Source of the DNA: Locusta migratoria
Taxonomy: Eukaryota > Arthropoda > Insecta > Orthoptera > Acrididae
Assembly (NCBI GenBank): GCA_026315105.1
Contig: CM048746.1
Coordinates: forward strand, 144,690,730 to 144,754,729
Direction of reading: 5' to 3'
DNA: 64,000 nt
Below are positions 20,424 through 32,345 of this stretch, one piece after another. The notes beneath the pieces are model-generated. The model saw only the letters and a program-made list of their open reading frames with translations, was not told the origin of the DNA and ran no database searches. Position numbers and translations under genes: made by a program. Position 1 is the first letter of the stretch. Each line of letters opens with the position of its first letter.

Positions 20424-21302
20424 ACAGGGTGTTACAGAAAGGTACGGCCAAACCTTTAGGAAACATTCCTCACACACAAAGAAAGAAATTATGTTATCTG
20501 GACGTGTTAGAGCTCATTTTATTACTTCTCTTCAAATCACATTAATCATGGAATGGAAACACACAGCAACAGAAACACTTTGTTAGAGAAAATGTTCAAA
20601 ATGTCCTCCGTTAGCGAGGATACATGCATCCACCCACCGTTGCATGGAATCCCTGATGCGCTGATGCAGCCCTGGAGAATGGCGTATTGTATCACAGCCG
20701 TCCACAATACGAGCACGAAGAGTCTCTACATTTGGTACCGGGGTTGCGTAGACAGGAGCTTTCAAATGCCTCCATAAATGAATGTCAAGAGGGTTGAGAT
20801 CAGGAGGCCATGTAATTGGTCCGCCTCTACCAATACATCGGTCACCGAATCTATTGTTGAGAAGCGTACGAACACGTCGACGGAAATGTGCAGGAACTCA
20901 ATCGTGCTTGAACCACATGTTGTGTCGTACTTGTAAAGGCACATGTTGTAGCAGCACAGGTACTATCCCGTATGAAATCATGATAACGTGCTCCAGTGAG
21001 CGTAGGTGGAAGAACATGAGGCCCAATCAAGACATCTCCAACAATTCCTGCACAAACGTTCACAGAAAATCTTTGTTGATGACATGAATAGAGGAAGTAC
21101 AGTACATACTAACGAAGCAATTGGGTATTTTGACAATTGTCTGCACGAATTATTTCAATTTACATTTAAAGTGAAATACTGAAATGAGCTCTAACTTGGA
21201 AATTAATCGTTTCCGGACACATGTCCACATAACGTATTTTCTTTCTCTTTGTGTGAGGAATGTTTCCTGAAGTTTGGCCGTACCTTTTTGTAACACCCTG
21301 TA
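20424..21302 (-). mobile_element. Mariner/IS630-type element, internally deleted
   Basis: Terminal inverted repeats of about 90 bases start acagggtgttaca at 20424 and end taacaccctgta at 21302. Both are flanked by TA. The repeats share ggtacggccaaac and aggaaacattcctcacac-type blocks. Only the C-terminal half of a transposase lies inside. The element is about 880 bases, against 1.2-1.5 kb for full members, so it could only be moved by an enzyme supplied elsewhere. Confidence 0.9.
20583..21063 (-). pseudogene. IS630/mariner-type DDE transposase, C-terminal fragment
   Basis: Reverse strand. Frame 20851-21063 reads VGDVLIGPHVLPPTLTGARYHDF, then shifts frame through the segment that should carry the second and third catalytic acids (GGPITWPP-type context at about 20800-20830). 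It ends in frame 20583-20765 with VPNVETLRARIVDGC and NGGHFEHFL, the family's terminal motif. Frameshifts and the lost N-terminus make it dead. Confidence 0.85.
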
Positions 21303-21564
21303 TAATAGGGTTTAATTACTACCCGCTGGAAAGATGGATGTAGAGCTGCCGCCGGCATACAGGAAAGATAGCCATACACACATAAATTACCTTTGGCTGG
21401 CTATGTAACCACAGGAAAGAAACACAGACTGCAAATCAAACAATATCACCCCTCACAGACACAACGGTCATCTTCGGCTGCTACGTTCCGAGTCATGTGC
21501 TGCCAACATTTTTAGAGATTTCTTTAATAAGTGATGTTCAGTTATTTAGATAATTAATTTGTCA

Positions 21565-21830
21565 TTGAACTAAGTAATGGACGGAAGGAAGGAAAGGGTT
21601 TACCTTCCTATCGACAGCGTAGTCATTACACAGCACAAGCTCGGACTATTTCCTTTTGTTTCTAGAAGAACTGAGATGTAAATCAGCACTGCCTTTTCAA
21701 ATGCACTATTTATTTGTCTAGAGTGATTTAGGGGTCCACGTAATCTAAATTTGGTTGGAAGGCGGGCTTGAAGCACCGTCCTCCTCAACAAGATTCCAGC
21801 TCGTTAATCACTGCGCCACGTCACCCCGCG
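21565..21830 (-). mobile_element. tRNA-headed SINE (family E)
   Basis: Reverse strand: head gcggggtgacgtggcgcagtg ending at about 21828, B-box region gcttcaagcccgcc at about 21762, body with ccctaaatcactc at about 21720, and 3' end at the ggaaggaaaggg block (21572-21600, with tatcgacagcg). A fragment of the same family lies at 23705-23845. Confidence 0.75.
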
Positions 21831-22371
21831 TATGTGCTACTGTGACATAGATTCTTGCCATTATACTAAAAGAGATAAGCTGCTTCCCATTGCCCTTACT
21901 TGCAAACGTCACTAATTTTTCTTACCTGACTGTGAAACAGGTAACACCATCATTCCGCTTATCTCTTCATTATGCACCTGGTTAAAACAGCCCAAATTAG
22001 ATTAATGGCCAAAAATAATTCTTATTATCACAATATTATTTCATAAGTTTGCGAATGGTTAATTACTGGCTGAACATACTTACAACATCCACTGTACTCA
22101 ACCGTTAAGTAAGGTGACGAAATGCAATGTGATACAAAGGACACCCTTGACCTCGAACGCTCGAAACCTCATGAAAACAAGCTTGAAATAACATAAACAG
22201 TACTTTGGTGTTCGTACTTTCCGTGCAAAACGTTACCTCAGCTAACATGTTAACAGAAAGAAACAAAGTTACAAGATACCAATACCATAAGAAGGAAATG
22301 AGGTCACTGCATGATTGCATATTCAATCAGCAACGCCAATAACTTTCTGCTTAAAGAAATAATAGCACAAA

Positions 22372-22402
<31 letters not shown>

Positions 22403-22800
22403 AAGCAGTACCACACTTCTGAAAGTGCTTAATTAGTCCTAAAAGTGTAGATGCGTGATATCGATGAAGTGGATAATGCGATGTTGGAGACAGCATTGTG
22501 CACACCCCACTGCAGCTACGTTATCATAACGTACTCAGTGCGACTTAACTGTTCCTGTTGCTCTGGGAAGGAATGTCGTGTTTTGCACGTGGAGCCACCT
22601 AGGGTTCAGGTACTGACTGTTCATTAAAGTCCATGTATCTATCCATCGTAACGACGTATATCTCTGTGTCGTCGCCATTATACTTGTGAATTACTATGCT
22701 ACATAATATATCCGCGAACTACATATCCTAGGCCTCTACGCCAATTCCATATTCAACAAGTCGCAAATTGGTCCCCAATATTTGGACCTCATGCGTAGGA
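21831..22800. other. Unassigned DNA with a CA/TA microsatellite
   Basis: (CA)n(TA)n at about 22371-22402. No gene or other repeat recognised. Confidence 0.4.
22371..22402 (+). repeat. (CA)n(TA)n microsatellite
   Basis: acacacacacacatatatatat type repeat of about 32 bases. Confidence 0.9.
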
Positions 22801-23575
22801 ATACACTCCTGGCCATTAAATTTGCTTCAACACGAAGATGAAGTGAAGCGAAATTTAACCGTCAGGAAGTAGATGCTGTGATATGCAAATGCTAAGCTTT
22901 TCAGAGCATTCACACAATGTTGGCGACGGTGGCGACACCTACAACGGGCTCATACGAAGAAAGTTTCCAACCGATTCCTCATACACAAACAGCAGTTGAC
23001 CGGCGTTGCCTGGTGAAACGTTGTTGCTATGCCTCGTGTAAGGAGGAGAATTCGACCATCACTTTTCCGACTTTGATAAAGGTCGTACATTAGCCCATCG
23101 CGATTGCGTTTTATCGTATCGCGACATTGTTTCTCTCGTTGGTCGCGATCCAGTGACTGTTAGCAGAATATGTAATCGGTGGGCTCAGGAGGGCAATACG
23201 GAACGCCGTGCTGGATCCCAATGGCCTCGTATCACTAGCCTTCGAGATGACAGACATCTTATCCTCATGGCTGTAACGGATCGTGCAGCCACGTCTCGAT
23301 CCCGGAGTCAACAGATGAGCACGTTTGCAAGACAACAACCATCTACACGATCAGTTCAACGACGTTTGCAGCAGCATGGACTATCAGCTCGGAGACCATG
23401 GCTGCGATTACCCTTGACGCTGCATCACAGTCAGGAGCGTCTGCGATGGTGTACGCAACAACCGACCTGAGTGCACGAATGGAAAAACGTCATTTTTTTT
23501 CGGATGAATCCAGGTTCTGTTTAAAGCATCATGATGGTTGCAACCGTGTTTGGCGACATCGCTATGAACACACTA
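22801..23575 (+). pseudogene. Tc1-like transposon, N-terminal half of transposase
   Basis: The inverted-repeat remnant cactcctggccattaa lies at 22805. Coding starts near 23029 (ATGCCTCGTG..., MPRVRRR). The frames then follow the usual helix-turn-helix order: DPVTVSRICNRWAQEG at about 23143-23190, RAATSRSRSQQMSTFARQQ, RSVQRRLQQHGLS, and finally the region of the first catalytic Asp (FSDESRFCLKHHDG, about 23495-23545). At least two frameshifts. The downstream half is missing after about 23575. Confidence 0.9.
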
Positions 23576-23704
23576 TATGTTCTGTTAGTGTACGTAATAT
23601 CGCAATGCGAATATTTTAGGGTGCACTAATATAATACCACCACCACAAATTCACAAGTTAATTTACTTTCAGTTACGAGACGGTCAAAAATCTCTCGATT
23701 TTTC

Positions 23705-23845
23705 TATGAACGAAGCCAGGAAGGAAGCTTGGGGCATAACGTCCCATCAACAGCGTAGCTATTAAAGAGGGAACTCACATTCGGATTTCTGGGAGGTCAG
23801 GAAGGAAGTCGGCCGTTTCTTTCCAAGGAACCATTGCAGCCGCGG
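23705..23845 (-). mobile_element. SINE (family E), 3' fragment
   Basis: ggaaggaagcttggggcat, catcaacagcgtag and gaagtcggccg ... aaggaaccatt match the 3' body of family E on the reverse strand. The tRNA head is missing. Confidence 0.7.
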
Positions 23846-24827
23846 CTTAACTCCCGCGTAGGACTAGCGCCTGTTGTGGTGGCAACCACTGAAACACCGC
23901 GAACGACACGGTTACCGAAGACCTTGGCGCATACCTATGGGTCCCCAGCGCTGAATCGGATCAAAGAAGAATTACTAACCTTAGAGGTACAACACCTATT
24001 GAAAATAAATACACAGAACTACTTTTTGGGGTTGGCGCTATATTCCCACACTGAGATTTGCCTTCGATGCACTCGTTTTCGACTACGACTTGACCTATCA
24101 CCTCACCCTCTGCTGCCGACGGACTATCATGGTTTCTTCTTGGATACGGACTATTTACAGTTGGATTACTGAACTCCCCAACATTTGGACTCCGCCAGGT
24201 AAACATATGCTCCTACAGACCTTTATTATTCGGGACATCAGATAAACCTTCGTTGCCATATTTGTTCCGTTCTTTACAGTTCGCCTGAAATTTAACGTTA
24301 CCTTCCGTATACAGAATCCGCACTCGGTCGCAGATATTAAGTGCCCTTGACTAAATTATAAATATAACAGCGGCAAGTTTAATTCTCCTTTCCTCCCTTT
24401 GCAACGAAATGAGAAACGAAGTTGTTTGCGTAAGGCTTGTAGTAGCGTGGAATTTAATATCACACACATTCCTCCACTGCTGAGTAAATTAGCTCTTTAA
24501 ATTGTTCGCTGTTTCACGAACTGAAGCGTCGCTAACCTACGGTTCTGACAGAAAAGTACGTGGAGCAAACGGACCCGTTCCCAGATGAAAAACACTTATT
24601 CTGCTTTAACAGTCACGAATCCTTACTGATATATTAACTTTTATTTCTTGCTGGCGTGAGCTCAATTAGCAATGACTGCGAACTTCGTGATATAAAAGGC
24701 AGGAATATTTTTCAGCATCGCATCGCACGAAACACATGATTAATTCAACACGAAAGGAAAAATAATATTACATTTACTGTTTCCAATTATTCGAACATGG
24801 AAGGAAATACGCGTACTTCCTGTAATG
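23846..24827. other. Unassigned DNA
   Basis: A 112-residue frame at 23834-24172 has no recognisable motif. The remainder is AT-rich. Confidence 0.35.
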
Positions 24828-26370
24828 ACACTACTGACCATTAAAATTGCTACACCAAGAAGAAATGCAGATGATAAACGGGTGACATATGACATGTGAT
24901 TACATTTTCACACGATTTTGGTGAATATATCTTGAGAAGTCAGTACCGAGTACAACCACCTCAGACCGTAATAACGGCATTGATACACCCAGGCATTGAG
25001 TCAAACAGAGCTTGAATGGGGTGTACAGCCCATGCAGCTTCATCACGGTACCACATTTCATCAAGAGTAGTGACTTGCGTATTGTGACGAGCTAGTTGCT
25101 CGGCTACTATTTACCAGACGTTTTCAATTGGTGAAAGATCTGGAGATTGTGCTGGCCATGTCAGCAGTCGAACATTTACCGTATCCAGATACACCTGTAT
25201 AGGACCTGCAACATGCGGTCGTGCATTATCCTGCTGAAATGTAGGGTTTCGCAGGGAAAAATGAAGGGTAGAACCACAGGTCGTAACACGTCTGAAATGT
25301 AAAGGCTACTGTTCAAAGATCCGTCTATGCGAATAATAAGTGGCGGATACTTGTAACCAATTGCACCCCATACCATCACGCCGGAGAATACGACAGTATG
25401 GCGATGACGAATACACGCTTCCAATGTGCTTTCACCAACATGTCGTCAAACACGGATGAGACCATCATGATGCTGTAAACACAACCTGGATTCATCCTAA
25501 AACATGACGTTTTGTCATATGTGCACGCAAGTTCGACGCTGGTACACCTTCGCAGGCACTCCTGTCTGTTATGTAGCGTCAAGGGTAACCGCAGCCATGG
25601 TATCCGAGCTAATAGTCCATGCTGATGCAAACGTCGTCGACCTATTCGTTGTTGTCTTACAGACGTCCCAATCTGTTGACTCAGGGATCGAGACGTGGAT
25701 TCACGATCCGTTACAGCCATGCGGAAAAGATGCCTGTCATCTTGACTGCTATTGATACGAGGCCGTTGGGATCCAGCACGGCGTTCCGAATGCCCTCCTG
25801 AAGCACCGATTCCATATTCTGCTAACAGTCATTGGATCGCGACCAACGCGAGCAGCAATGTCCGCAATCGCGATAGGCTACAATCCGACCTTTATCAAAG
25901 TCGTAAACGTGATAGTACGCATTTCTCCTCCTTACAAGAGAAATCACAACTACCTTTCACCAGGCAACGCCGGCAACTACTGTTTGTGTATGAGAAATCG
26001 TTTGGAAACTTTCTGCATATCAGCACGTTATAGGTGACGCCACCGGTGCCAACGTTGTATGGATGCTCTGAAAAGCTACTCATTTGCATATCACAGCATC
26101 TTCTTCCTATCGGTTATATTTCGCGTCTAAGCACGCGGAGTAGCAATTTTAATGGCCGGCCGCGGTGGTCGAGGGGACTGAGGCGCTCCAGTCACGGTCT
26201 GCACGGCCACTACGGTCGGGGGTTCGAATCCCCCCTCGGGCATGGATATTTGTGCCGTCCTTAGGATAAGGTAGTTGATAAGTAGTTTGTAAGTTTAGGG
26301 ACTGATAACCCTGTAGTTAAGTCCCATAAGCTTAACAAACATTTGAACAATTTTAATGGCATGGAGTGTA
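24828..26370 (-). pseudogene. Tc1-like transposon, full length but inactive, carrying a SINE
   Basis: Both ends are present: acactactgaccatt at 24828 and ...ggcatggagtgta at 26370 after SINE removal, about 1.35 kb without the SINE. The reverse-strand transposase remnants are in order: MRTITF start at about 25925, helix-turn-helix (VGRDPMTVSRIWNR), RSLSQQIGTSVRQQ (frame 25376-25720), DESRLCLQHH (first catalytic Asp kept), then frame 25176-25424 with GVMVWGAIGYKYPPLI. Several frameshifts and stops. The best-preserved of the four Tc1-like copies. Confidence 0.9.
26157..26347 (+). mobile_element. tRNA-headed SINE (family A), full length
   Basis: Canonical head cggccgcggtggtcgaggg and B box ggggttcgaatcccccc, with tail caaacatttgaa. 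The 13-base duplication caattttaatggc lies at 26144-26156 and 26348-26360. It is inserted in the right inverted repeat of the Tc1-like element and is therefore younger. Confidence 0.95.
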
Positions 26371-26374
26371 CTTT

Positions 26375-27044
26375 CCCACGTCACTGACATAGAACTGCAG
26401 GAGAGCTTTGGGACATATAACGTAATTAAATATTATGATTAAGCTTGAAAGAAAATTTGTTAATCGATAAAATACACGGGTTCATAAAATATGTTTTGCT
26501 CTTTAGTTTCAAGAAGTAAAAAGTGCTAACAATGGTGGATGTCAACTTGGTTTCATATTTCTAAATTTCTAGAAGTGTTCCGACACCGTTCATCCCAATG
26601 ACTTTCAATCAAATAGTGTGACAATGAATTAGCATCCCAGTTGGGCGAAGGAATACGTGATTACATATCAGCAAGGTCGCTGTTCGTAGTAAAAGGCAGA
26701 AAATAATTCACTGAGACATAAGTCATGTCTCTAATTACCCAACTGCTTTGCTGTTCGCAATGCGTTAGAAGATATCGTGAGCAGAGGTCGTTCGCCGTTT
26801 GCTGATAAAGCTGTCATTTTCTTTGTAGTAAACTCAATAGGCCAATACTACTTGCTAAATTAATTAGAAATTATACCTTTGTGGTGTGAAAAGTGGCAAC
26901 TAATTATAAGAAAAGTATGAGAGCAACCACATGAGTACTAAAATAAATGCGTAAAATTTTCGTTATACGATAAATCGCTCGAATCTCATAGTTGTCAATT
27001 CAACTCATGACGTAGGAATTACGACAAATTTTAATGATATATAT
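26375..27044. other. Unassigned AT-rich DNA
   Basis: No gene, RNA or repeat recognised. Confidence 0.4.
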
Positions 27045-27505
27045 TACATAGATGGTATTGTCGGGAAGGCTAACCGAAGACTGTCCTTTATTGACGGAAG
27101 ATTTAGCACGTAAAGAAACCCCCAAAGATACTGCTTACGTTTGTCTACACATCTGCTAACATATTCCTGTGGGTTATAGGATCACTGACAGACAGGTTGA
27201 GCACATTGTATATCGTTTCCTACTATCGCAAAATGGGGAGCAATGCCGCAGATATGATAGACGAGTTCAAGTGAGAAAAACAATTTTTTCCCAGAAAAAT
27301 CTTTTTATGTAATTTGAAATACTAAATTTCTCCACCGAATGTGAAAGTATTTTATTGCTCCCCACTTGCAGATGGAGGAATTACCATTGTAATAATATAA
27401 GAGAAATCACAGATCTAACGGAAAGATTTAACTGTTCATATTTGGCACGTAATATTCGAGAGTGGAACGATAGAGAAATATCTAAATATTCTTTCTCTGA
27501 CTGCT
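27045..27505 (+). pseudogene. Jockey/CR1-group LINE, 3' coding fragment
   Basis: Plus strand. VGKANRRLSFIDGRF near 27060-27110 matches the RT thumb block (compare KADSRLRFIGRILG in the copy at 12861). The last block, PTCRWRNYHCNNIREITDLTERFNCSY then IREWNDREI, is the frame at 27355-27543. The middle is deleted or scrambled. It is the opposite orientation to most LINE fragments here. An ATG 5' start is irrelevant. Confidence 0.75.
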
Positions 27506-27663
27506 ATTTAAGTCTAAATTGCAGAAACGCTACGGCTATGTAAATGTACATGTCATTGCACATGATTAGGCAGAAATCGTAACGCTACACACGGATAAAC
27601 AATTTATTATAGGGTGAGTTGGGGCTCAGAGTATTCCGTCAGTAAAAATTTACGAAACACATC

Positions 27664-27728
<65 letters not shown>

Positions 27729-27884
27729 ATCAGAAGCTAATGAAATTCTATTCTTTCTGTTACGTTCCATTTCTGTCCCTTGTTTATGAAGAAACTAGGG
27801 CCCATTATACTTCAGTTAACCGTCAGTAGTTTTACGAGACCTTTACTAATCGTGTCGACAAACATTATAAAATTTCAGCAGGGT
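27506..27884. other. Unassigned DNA with a GA microsatellite
   Basis: Contains (AG)30 at 27665-27724. The open frame across it is an artefact of the repeat. Confidence 0.5.
27665..27724 (+). repeat. (AG)n microsatellite
   Basis: About 30 uninterrupted AG units. Confidence 0.98.
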
Positions 27885-27896
27885 AAACAACTTGAC

Positions 27897-28096
27897 GCCG
27901 CGGTGGAGTAGCCGAGCGGTCTAAAGCGTCTCGCTGCGGAGCGCGCGGTTGCTCGCCGTGGAGGTTCGAGTCCTCCCTGGGGCATGGCTGTGTGTTTGTC
28001 CATAGGTTAGTTAACCTAGGTTTAAGTAGTTTGTAAGCTACGGACTGATGACCACGCAGTTTGGTCCGATAGATTTACAAACATTTGAACATTTTG
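27897..28096 (+). mobile_element. tRNA-headed SINE (family B), full length
   Basis: Head gccgcggtggagtagccgag (A box), long variable-arm-like segment, B box gaggttcgagtcctccc (about 27960-27976), body ttaagtagtttgtaagct, tail tacaaacatttgaac. The 12-base duplication aaacaacttgac lies at 27885-27896 and 28097-28108. Best full-length example of family B here. Confidence 0.95.
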
Positions 28097-28108
28097 AAAC
28101 AACTTGAC

Positions 28109-28494
28109 AAGTTGGTAAAACAGATATACTTGTTTGTAAATAAGTTTTAGAATCAAGTAACCAATTTTAGATCACTTCTTTTTGTTAGGTTAAACTGTAT
28201 GTTAAAGTGTCTGATGCTGGTACAGGGAAATCGTTACTAGGAGCACATACGAGATAAGGATTACATAAATTGTTGAGGGATGTATATAGGAAAGATGAAG
28301 TCTGAGGAATTCAGAATTTAGAAAGAGAATGCAGCCGTTTCAATCAAAACAATTTTAGATAGCATGAAAAGGCCTACAAGACTTTAAATTGCGATTAAAA
28401 TGTATATGCGTAAGCCTAACATATCTGAAGCATATTAAATTGACAGGAAATGTTATTTATTTGGAATGTATTCGTAAGAACTTCAACATTGTAA
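28109..28494. other. Unassigned AT-rich DNA
   Basis: No feature recognised. Confidence 0.4.
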
Positions 28495-28590
28495 AAAAAA
28501 TGTTAAAATGTTGGGAAAGCTATGGGACCAAACTGCAAATGTCATCAGACCCGAGACTTACAAACATTTGCTAATGACAACACAGACACA

Positions 28591-28643
<53 letters not shown>

Positions 28644-28725
28644 GCGCGAAGGAGGACTCCGACCTCTGACGGGGAGCAGCCGCGAACTCTCAGCAGAGCG
28701 CCTTAGACCACACGGTCATTTCTAC
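28495..28725 (-). mobile_element. SINE (family B) with an expanded CA microsatellite
   Basis: Reverse strand: tail and body gctatgggaccaaactgc and ttacaaacatttgct at 28518-28573, then (CA)n at 28592-28640, then the head with aggaggactccgacctctg and a truncated class II tRNA-like end to about 28722. The microsatellite sits where the SINE normally has a cacaca stretch, so it grew from within. Confidence 0.8.
28592..28640 (+). repeat. (CA)n microsatellite
   Basis: About 24 CA units inside the reversed SINE B. Confidence 0.97.
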
Positions 28726-30229
28726 GTGATTCGAACATAGAAAAGAGTCACGTAGTACTTCAAGCATTACAATTAAACTCAAAACTGTTTATATCAAGAC
28801 TGAAACGATGCTTGTAGAAGAACTAAAGGAAGCCAAAATTAAAGCTAGAAAATCCATGCGTGAAATGAATAATGCATTAAGAAGTAAACTTTTACCTACC
28901 TATTTGACAGACAACAGTAAGAATATGTTGACTTTCGCTACATAAGTGAAGCGATCGAAACCATTCGTCAATTCATTATGTGACCAAACAGTCATCGTAA
29001 TGGGGGATACGCAGATATCGCAGAAAGAGTAAATCACTAAATGTCTTTGTCCATAACTGTTTCTCTGAAGAAGAAGTCACTGCAGTTCCTCCTTTCAGTT
29101 ATCACACCAACTGAAAAGTGGTAGAAATCGAACAACGATCCTGTTACATACAACATTTAATTTAACAGGGGAACGACTACGGGACCTAAGAGGACATTAG
29201 TACCGTTGCAGTTAAACTATACAGGACAGTCCTTGGTGCTCTTGCAGCAGCAGTGTACCACACGTAGCTGGGGGAGCGAAGCTTTCCTAGTGATAGGAAA
29301 AAAATGCTGGTGATTCCCGTTTTTGGAAAAGGTTCACCAAACGCACGCGCAAACGTATAGGTTTATGTCACTGAAACGGCATGTTGTAGAATTCTGGAAC
29401 ATTTTTTCTGCACAAGAACTATATATCATAGTCCTACCATCTTCTCTGCAGGAATCGCCGTTAATTCAGAAAGCCACGATCGCGCGAAACGCACACACTC
29501 TCTTCATTCGCGCGCGGCAGTTACAGGATCCCACGTGGATGCCTTAACTCAGAGAAAGCATCCCATACGGTTGCGCCCTGCTGCCTAATGAAGACGAGCC
29601 TACGGAAAATCAGACCAGCTGTGTGACTGAATGGAAGACTTTTTAAAAAAAAAACAGAATACTGTATCTCATTAACGGTGATAAGTCTTCGACTTGAAGT
29701 TCTGGCGTACGCAGAGGTTGTATTACAGAATTAATACTTTTAACAATATACAACTGTGTCCAAATTTAATGAGAAAAACAAAGGAAAATTCAATTTTTCT
29801 GTCATGTGCCGCACTCACGATATAATGATACAACCTGTAAAAAGATGTCACACCGCCGTATTTTGCACGGAACAGCGCATTTCGATCAGCGTACAACCAC
29901 GCCAGCGATGACATCATCGCACCTTCGAAACCAGCAAAACCACAACCCATCACCGCAGATGGCGCAGTATGGTAAAGAGAAGAAGCCTACCAGCTACTCT
30001 GCTGAGGCCATTGGAAGCATCCAAGCTATCTGAAATCGTTGGTTATGGTTATGGGGAAGTCCGGAACAGAAGAAACGGAAATGACGAGAATTTACACAAG
30101 CCAAACTCTGTCTCGTAAACCAGGTCAGTGCCGGCCACATGTTATAGCCTGTGTCACATAGAAGGTGGCCCAGTTCTCAGCCGTTCCGCTTCTCCTTCTC
30201 CATTACCACACCGGCAGTCAACACTGTTG
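28726..30229. other. Unassigned DNA
   Basis: Short frames (29323-29547, 29806-30033) have no recognisable motif. The 5' end of the following Tc1-like pseudogene may extend back into the last part. I saw no inverted repeat. Confidence 0.35.
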
Positions 30230-31115
30230 AAGCTCTTAGCGCATGACTGGCAGCGCATTACGCGATGTTTCCGCCGCAGGTTCCACTGTAACTCATCCAC
30301 GCTTCCCCTATCGCTCTGCCTCCATGCGCGGAAGCGCCTTCCTACGTGACGGCCACTATAGATCAGAAAGCAAAGATTGTTATTTGGGCACTCCGGTTTC
30401 ATATCAGAACCGCACATCTGACTTCGCAGAATCCAGGTTCAGACTATTATCGAGCCTTCTGGAGGGTGCCCTCGTCGTTGTAGACCCACTCTATGCCTAA
30501 CTCTGACGCGTCTTCACAAAAGTGAAAGTATCGAGTGAAGTCGTCAACATGCCAACTGGAAGGTCGAACAGTGGACCAATGTTTATTTCAAAGATGAGTC
30601 CCGATTTAATCTGGAGGTTGTTTCTAGATGAATTTGCTTTTGGATGGTATGTGGAAGGTGATTTCGGGATGAAGTATTGGGAAAGACATCGATTTTGAGG
30701 GTGATCACCAATGGTGCAGGCAGGGATTATAGTGACCAACACGATGAAATTGTATGTCTGAATCGTGAGGGTTTAACCACTGACACCTATACTGGCAAAT
30801 TTTTGGCATCTTATGGGAAGTTTTGGGGATGTGCTGTTGGAACATATTTCGCAATGAAGGACGATAACGGTTGACTCATAGGGCACAAAGGGCTGACTTG
30901 TTTCTTGGATACAGAAGAACGCTCGCATGGCGCGGCAGCCTGCTCTTCCGATTTGAGTCCCATAGAGCCTGCCTGGGATCTACCAGGGAGACGGGCTGCA
31001 AACAACAGTATACACAAAGCACACTGCAAGACTTGTGACAAGCTCTGCCGGAGAAATGGGCATCAATGCCTCAACGTGAGATCTACGACCCCTATCGCAG
31101 CATACCCCTTGTAAG
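30230..31115 (+). pseudogene. Tc1-like transposase of a second family, heavily degraded
   Basis: Plus strand. DWQRITRCFRRRFHCNSS at about 30245-30300 fits the first helix block. VEQWTNVYFKDESRFNLE at about 30565-30615 contains the first catalytic Asp (DESRF). SDLSPIEPAWDLPGRR at about 30949-30995 matches the SPDLNPIEHVWD motif with the third catalytic residue. A C-terminal block (LQDL ... LPEKWASMPQREI) ends near 31090. Many frameshifts. The C-terminal style differs from the Tc1-like copies at 16.6, 22.8, 24.8 and 44 kb, so this is a separate lineage. Confidence 0.75.
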
Positions 31116-31859
31116 ATTACAGCCTAATAGAAATATTGGTAATTAATAGCATTTGATAATTAAGCAGTATGAAGTTCACTGCAAACATTGACCATGCCAA
31201 TGCACTAAATGTTACACAATTTTAATCTTAATAATTATGGTAGCAATGTATGTACGGAGGCCATAGGCAGAAATTCTCCACGTTGAGATTTGCTGTGTGC
31301 TTGTAGATGACGGGGGGCCAGCGAGCAGGCCGACGTTGGTGGCTTGTTCCAGCTTAGGATTTTCCAGGTTCGTTTCCGGTGAGGGGAGAGAGGGACAATG
31401 GCGAGTGCCAGGTGCAGTGCAGTGCACAGCGTGAAATAAAATATTCTAATACTACTTGCATTTGAAGTAATACGTTGCAGTTAGGAACCTTTAAGGCCCT
31501 CATTACAAAATAGCCTGTTGATAAATAAACAATACATCTGGCGAAATATGTTTCATTGACAATGAAAAGTAATAAATTACCAATGAATACAAGACAGTTA
31601 CACAACTAGCATGGCAATGTTTGTTTATAAAAGTAATATATTAACTATTTCTCATTTTATTTTCAATTAATCTTGTGTATTTTATCTTGAAATATTCAGT
31701 TAAATCACTTATCTGTGATATAAGAAATTGCACGATTGTAATAAATAGTGCAAAGGATGTTTATACCAATATAAAAACATAATAAGAATTTTGTTTAATG
31801 TGTAGTGTAATTATTATGATTTTAAGTAAAGTTTTAGAAATGTTTTGGCTGAGCGCTGT
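31116..31859. other. Unassigned AT-rich DNA
   Basis: Nothing recognised beyond short random frames. Confidence 0.4.
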
Positions 31860-32345
31860 ACGTTGGCAAGTCGGTTAGAACAGCTCACATGGGGAAGTTG
31901 ATGACATAGGGAAAATACGCGGCTGTTAGGCTTTTGGCGCGCGCGCGGGCAGGAAGTGACGAGTCGGGAGCGAGTGGTGTAGGTGGCCGGGTGGCGATTG
32001 CCAAGTGTGGTTGCTCGTCGTAGGCTGCACCAAGTTGTATCGAGTGCTACTGTATGTTGTGAATATTTAGCCGGTGGAACAAGGTGTGCATCAGACTGAA
32101 TTAAAGTGCCTGTGTTTTGTTAGTGTAACACGTGTCGTCGCATAGGCATGAACATAAACGGTGTTTGAGACAGGCACATGGTGTGAAAACCATTTGTGAC
32201 AAATATTCATTTTGTCTGGGGGCTCACGAGCTATAACTTTATTTGATAAATGTGTCGACGTACAGACGTATCAGCCACAGGGTTTTAATATGGTGTAATA
32301 AACAACATAAAGTGAACTTTCACGTGTTTTCAAAAAATAGTAGTT
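31860..32345 (+). other. GC-rich block, possible LTR/leader remnant
   Basis: 31920-32020 is markedly GC-rich (gcgcgcgcgggc). There is attaaag near 32100 and, at about 32215-32229, tctgggggctcacgagc. Its first nine bases after tc (tgggggctc) look like the start of a primer-binding site complementary to tRNA-Pro, as in some LTR elements. No matching LTR partner or gag/pol frame exists in the window, so this is weak. Confidence 0.2.

Noticed and set aside
32215..32230. Retroviral primer-binding site
   Set aside because: Only about nine bases match, and there is no LTR pair or gag/pol nearby. Kept only as a weak observation.
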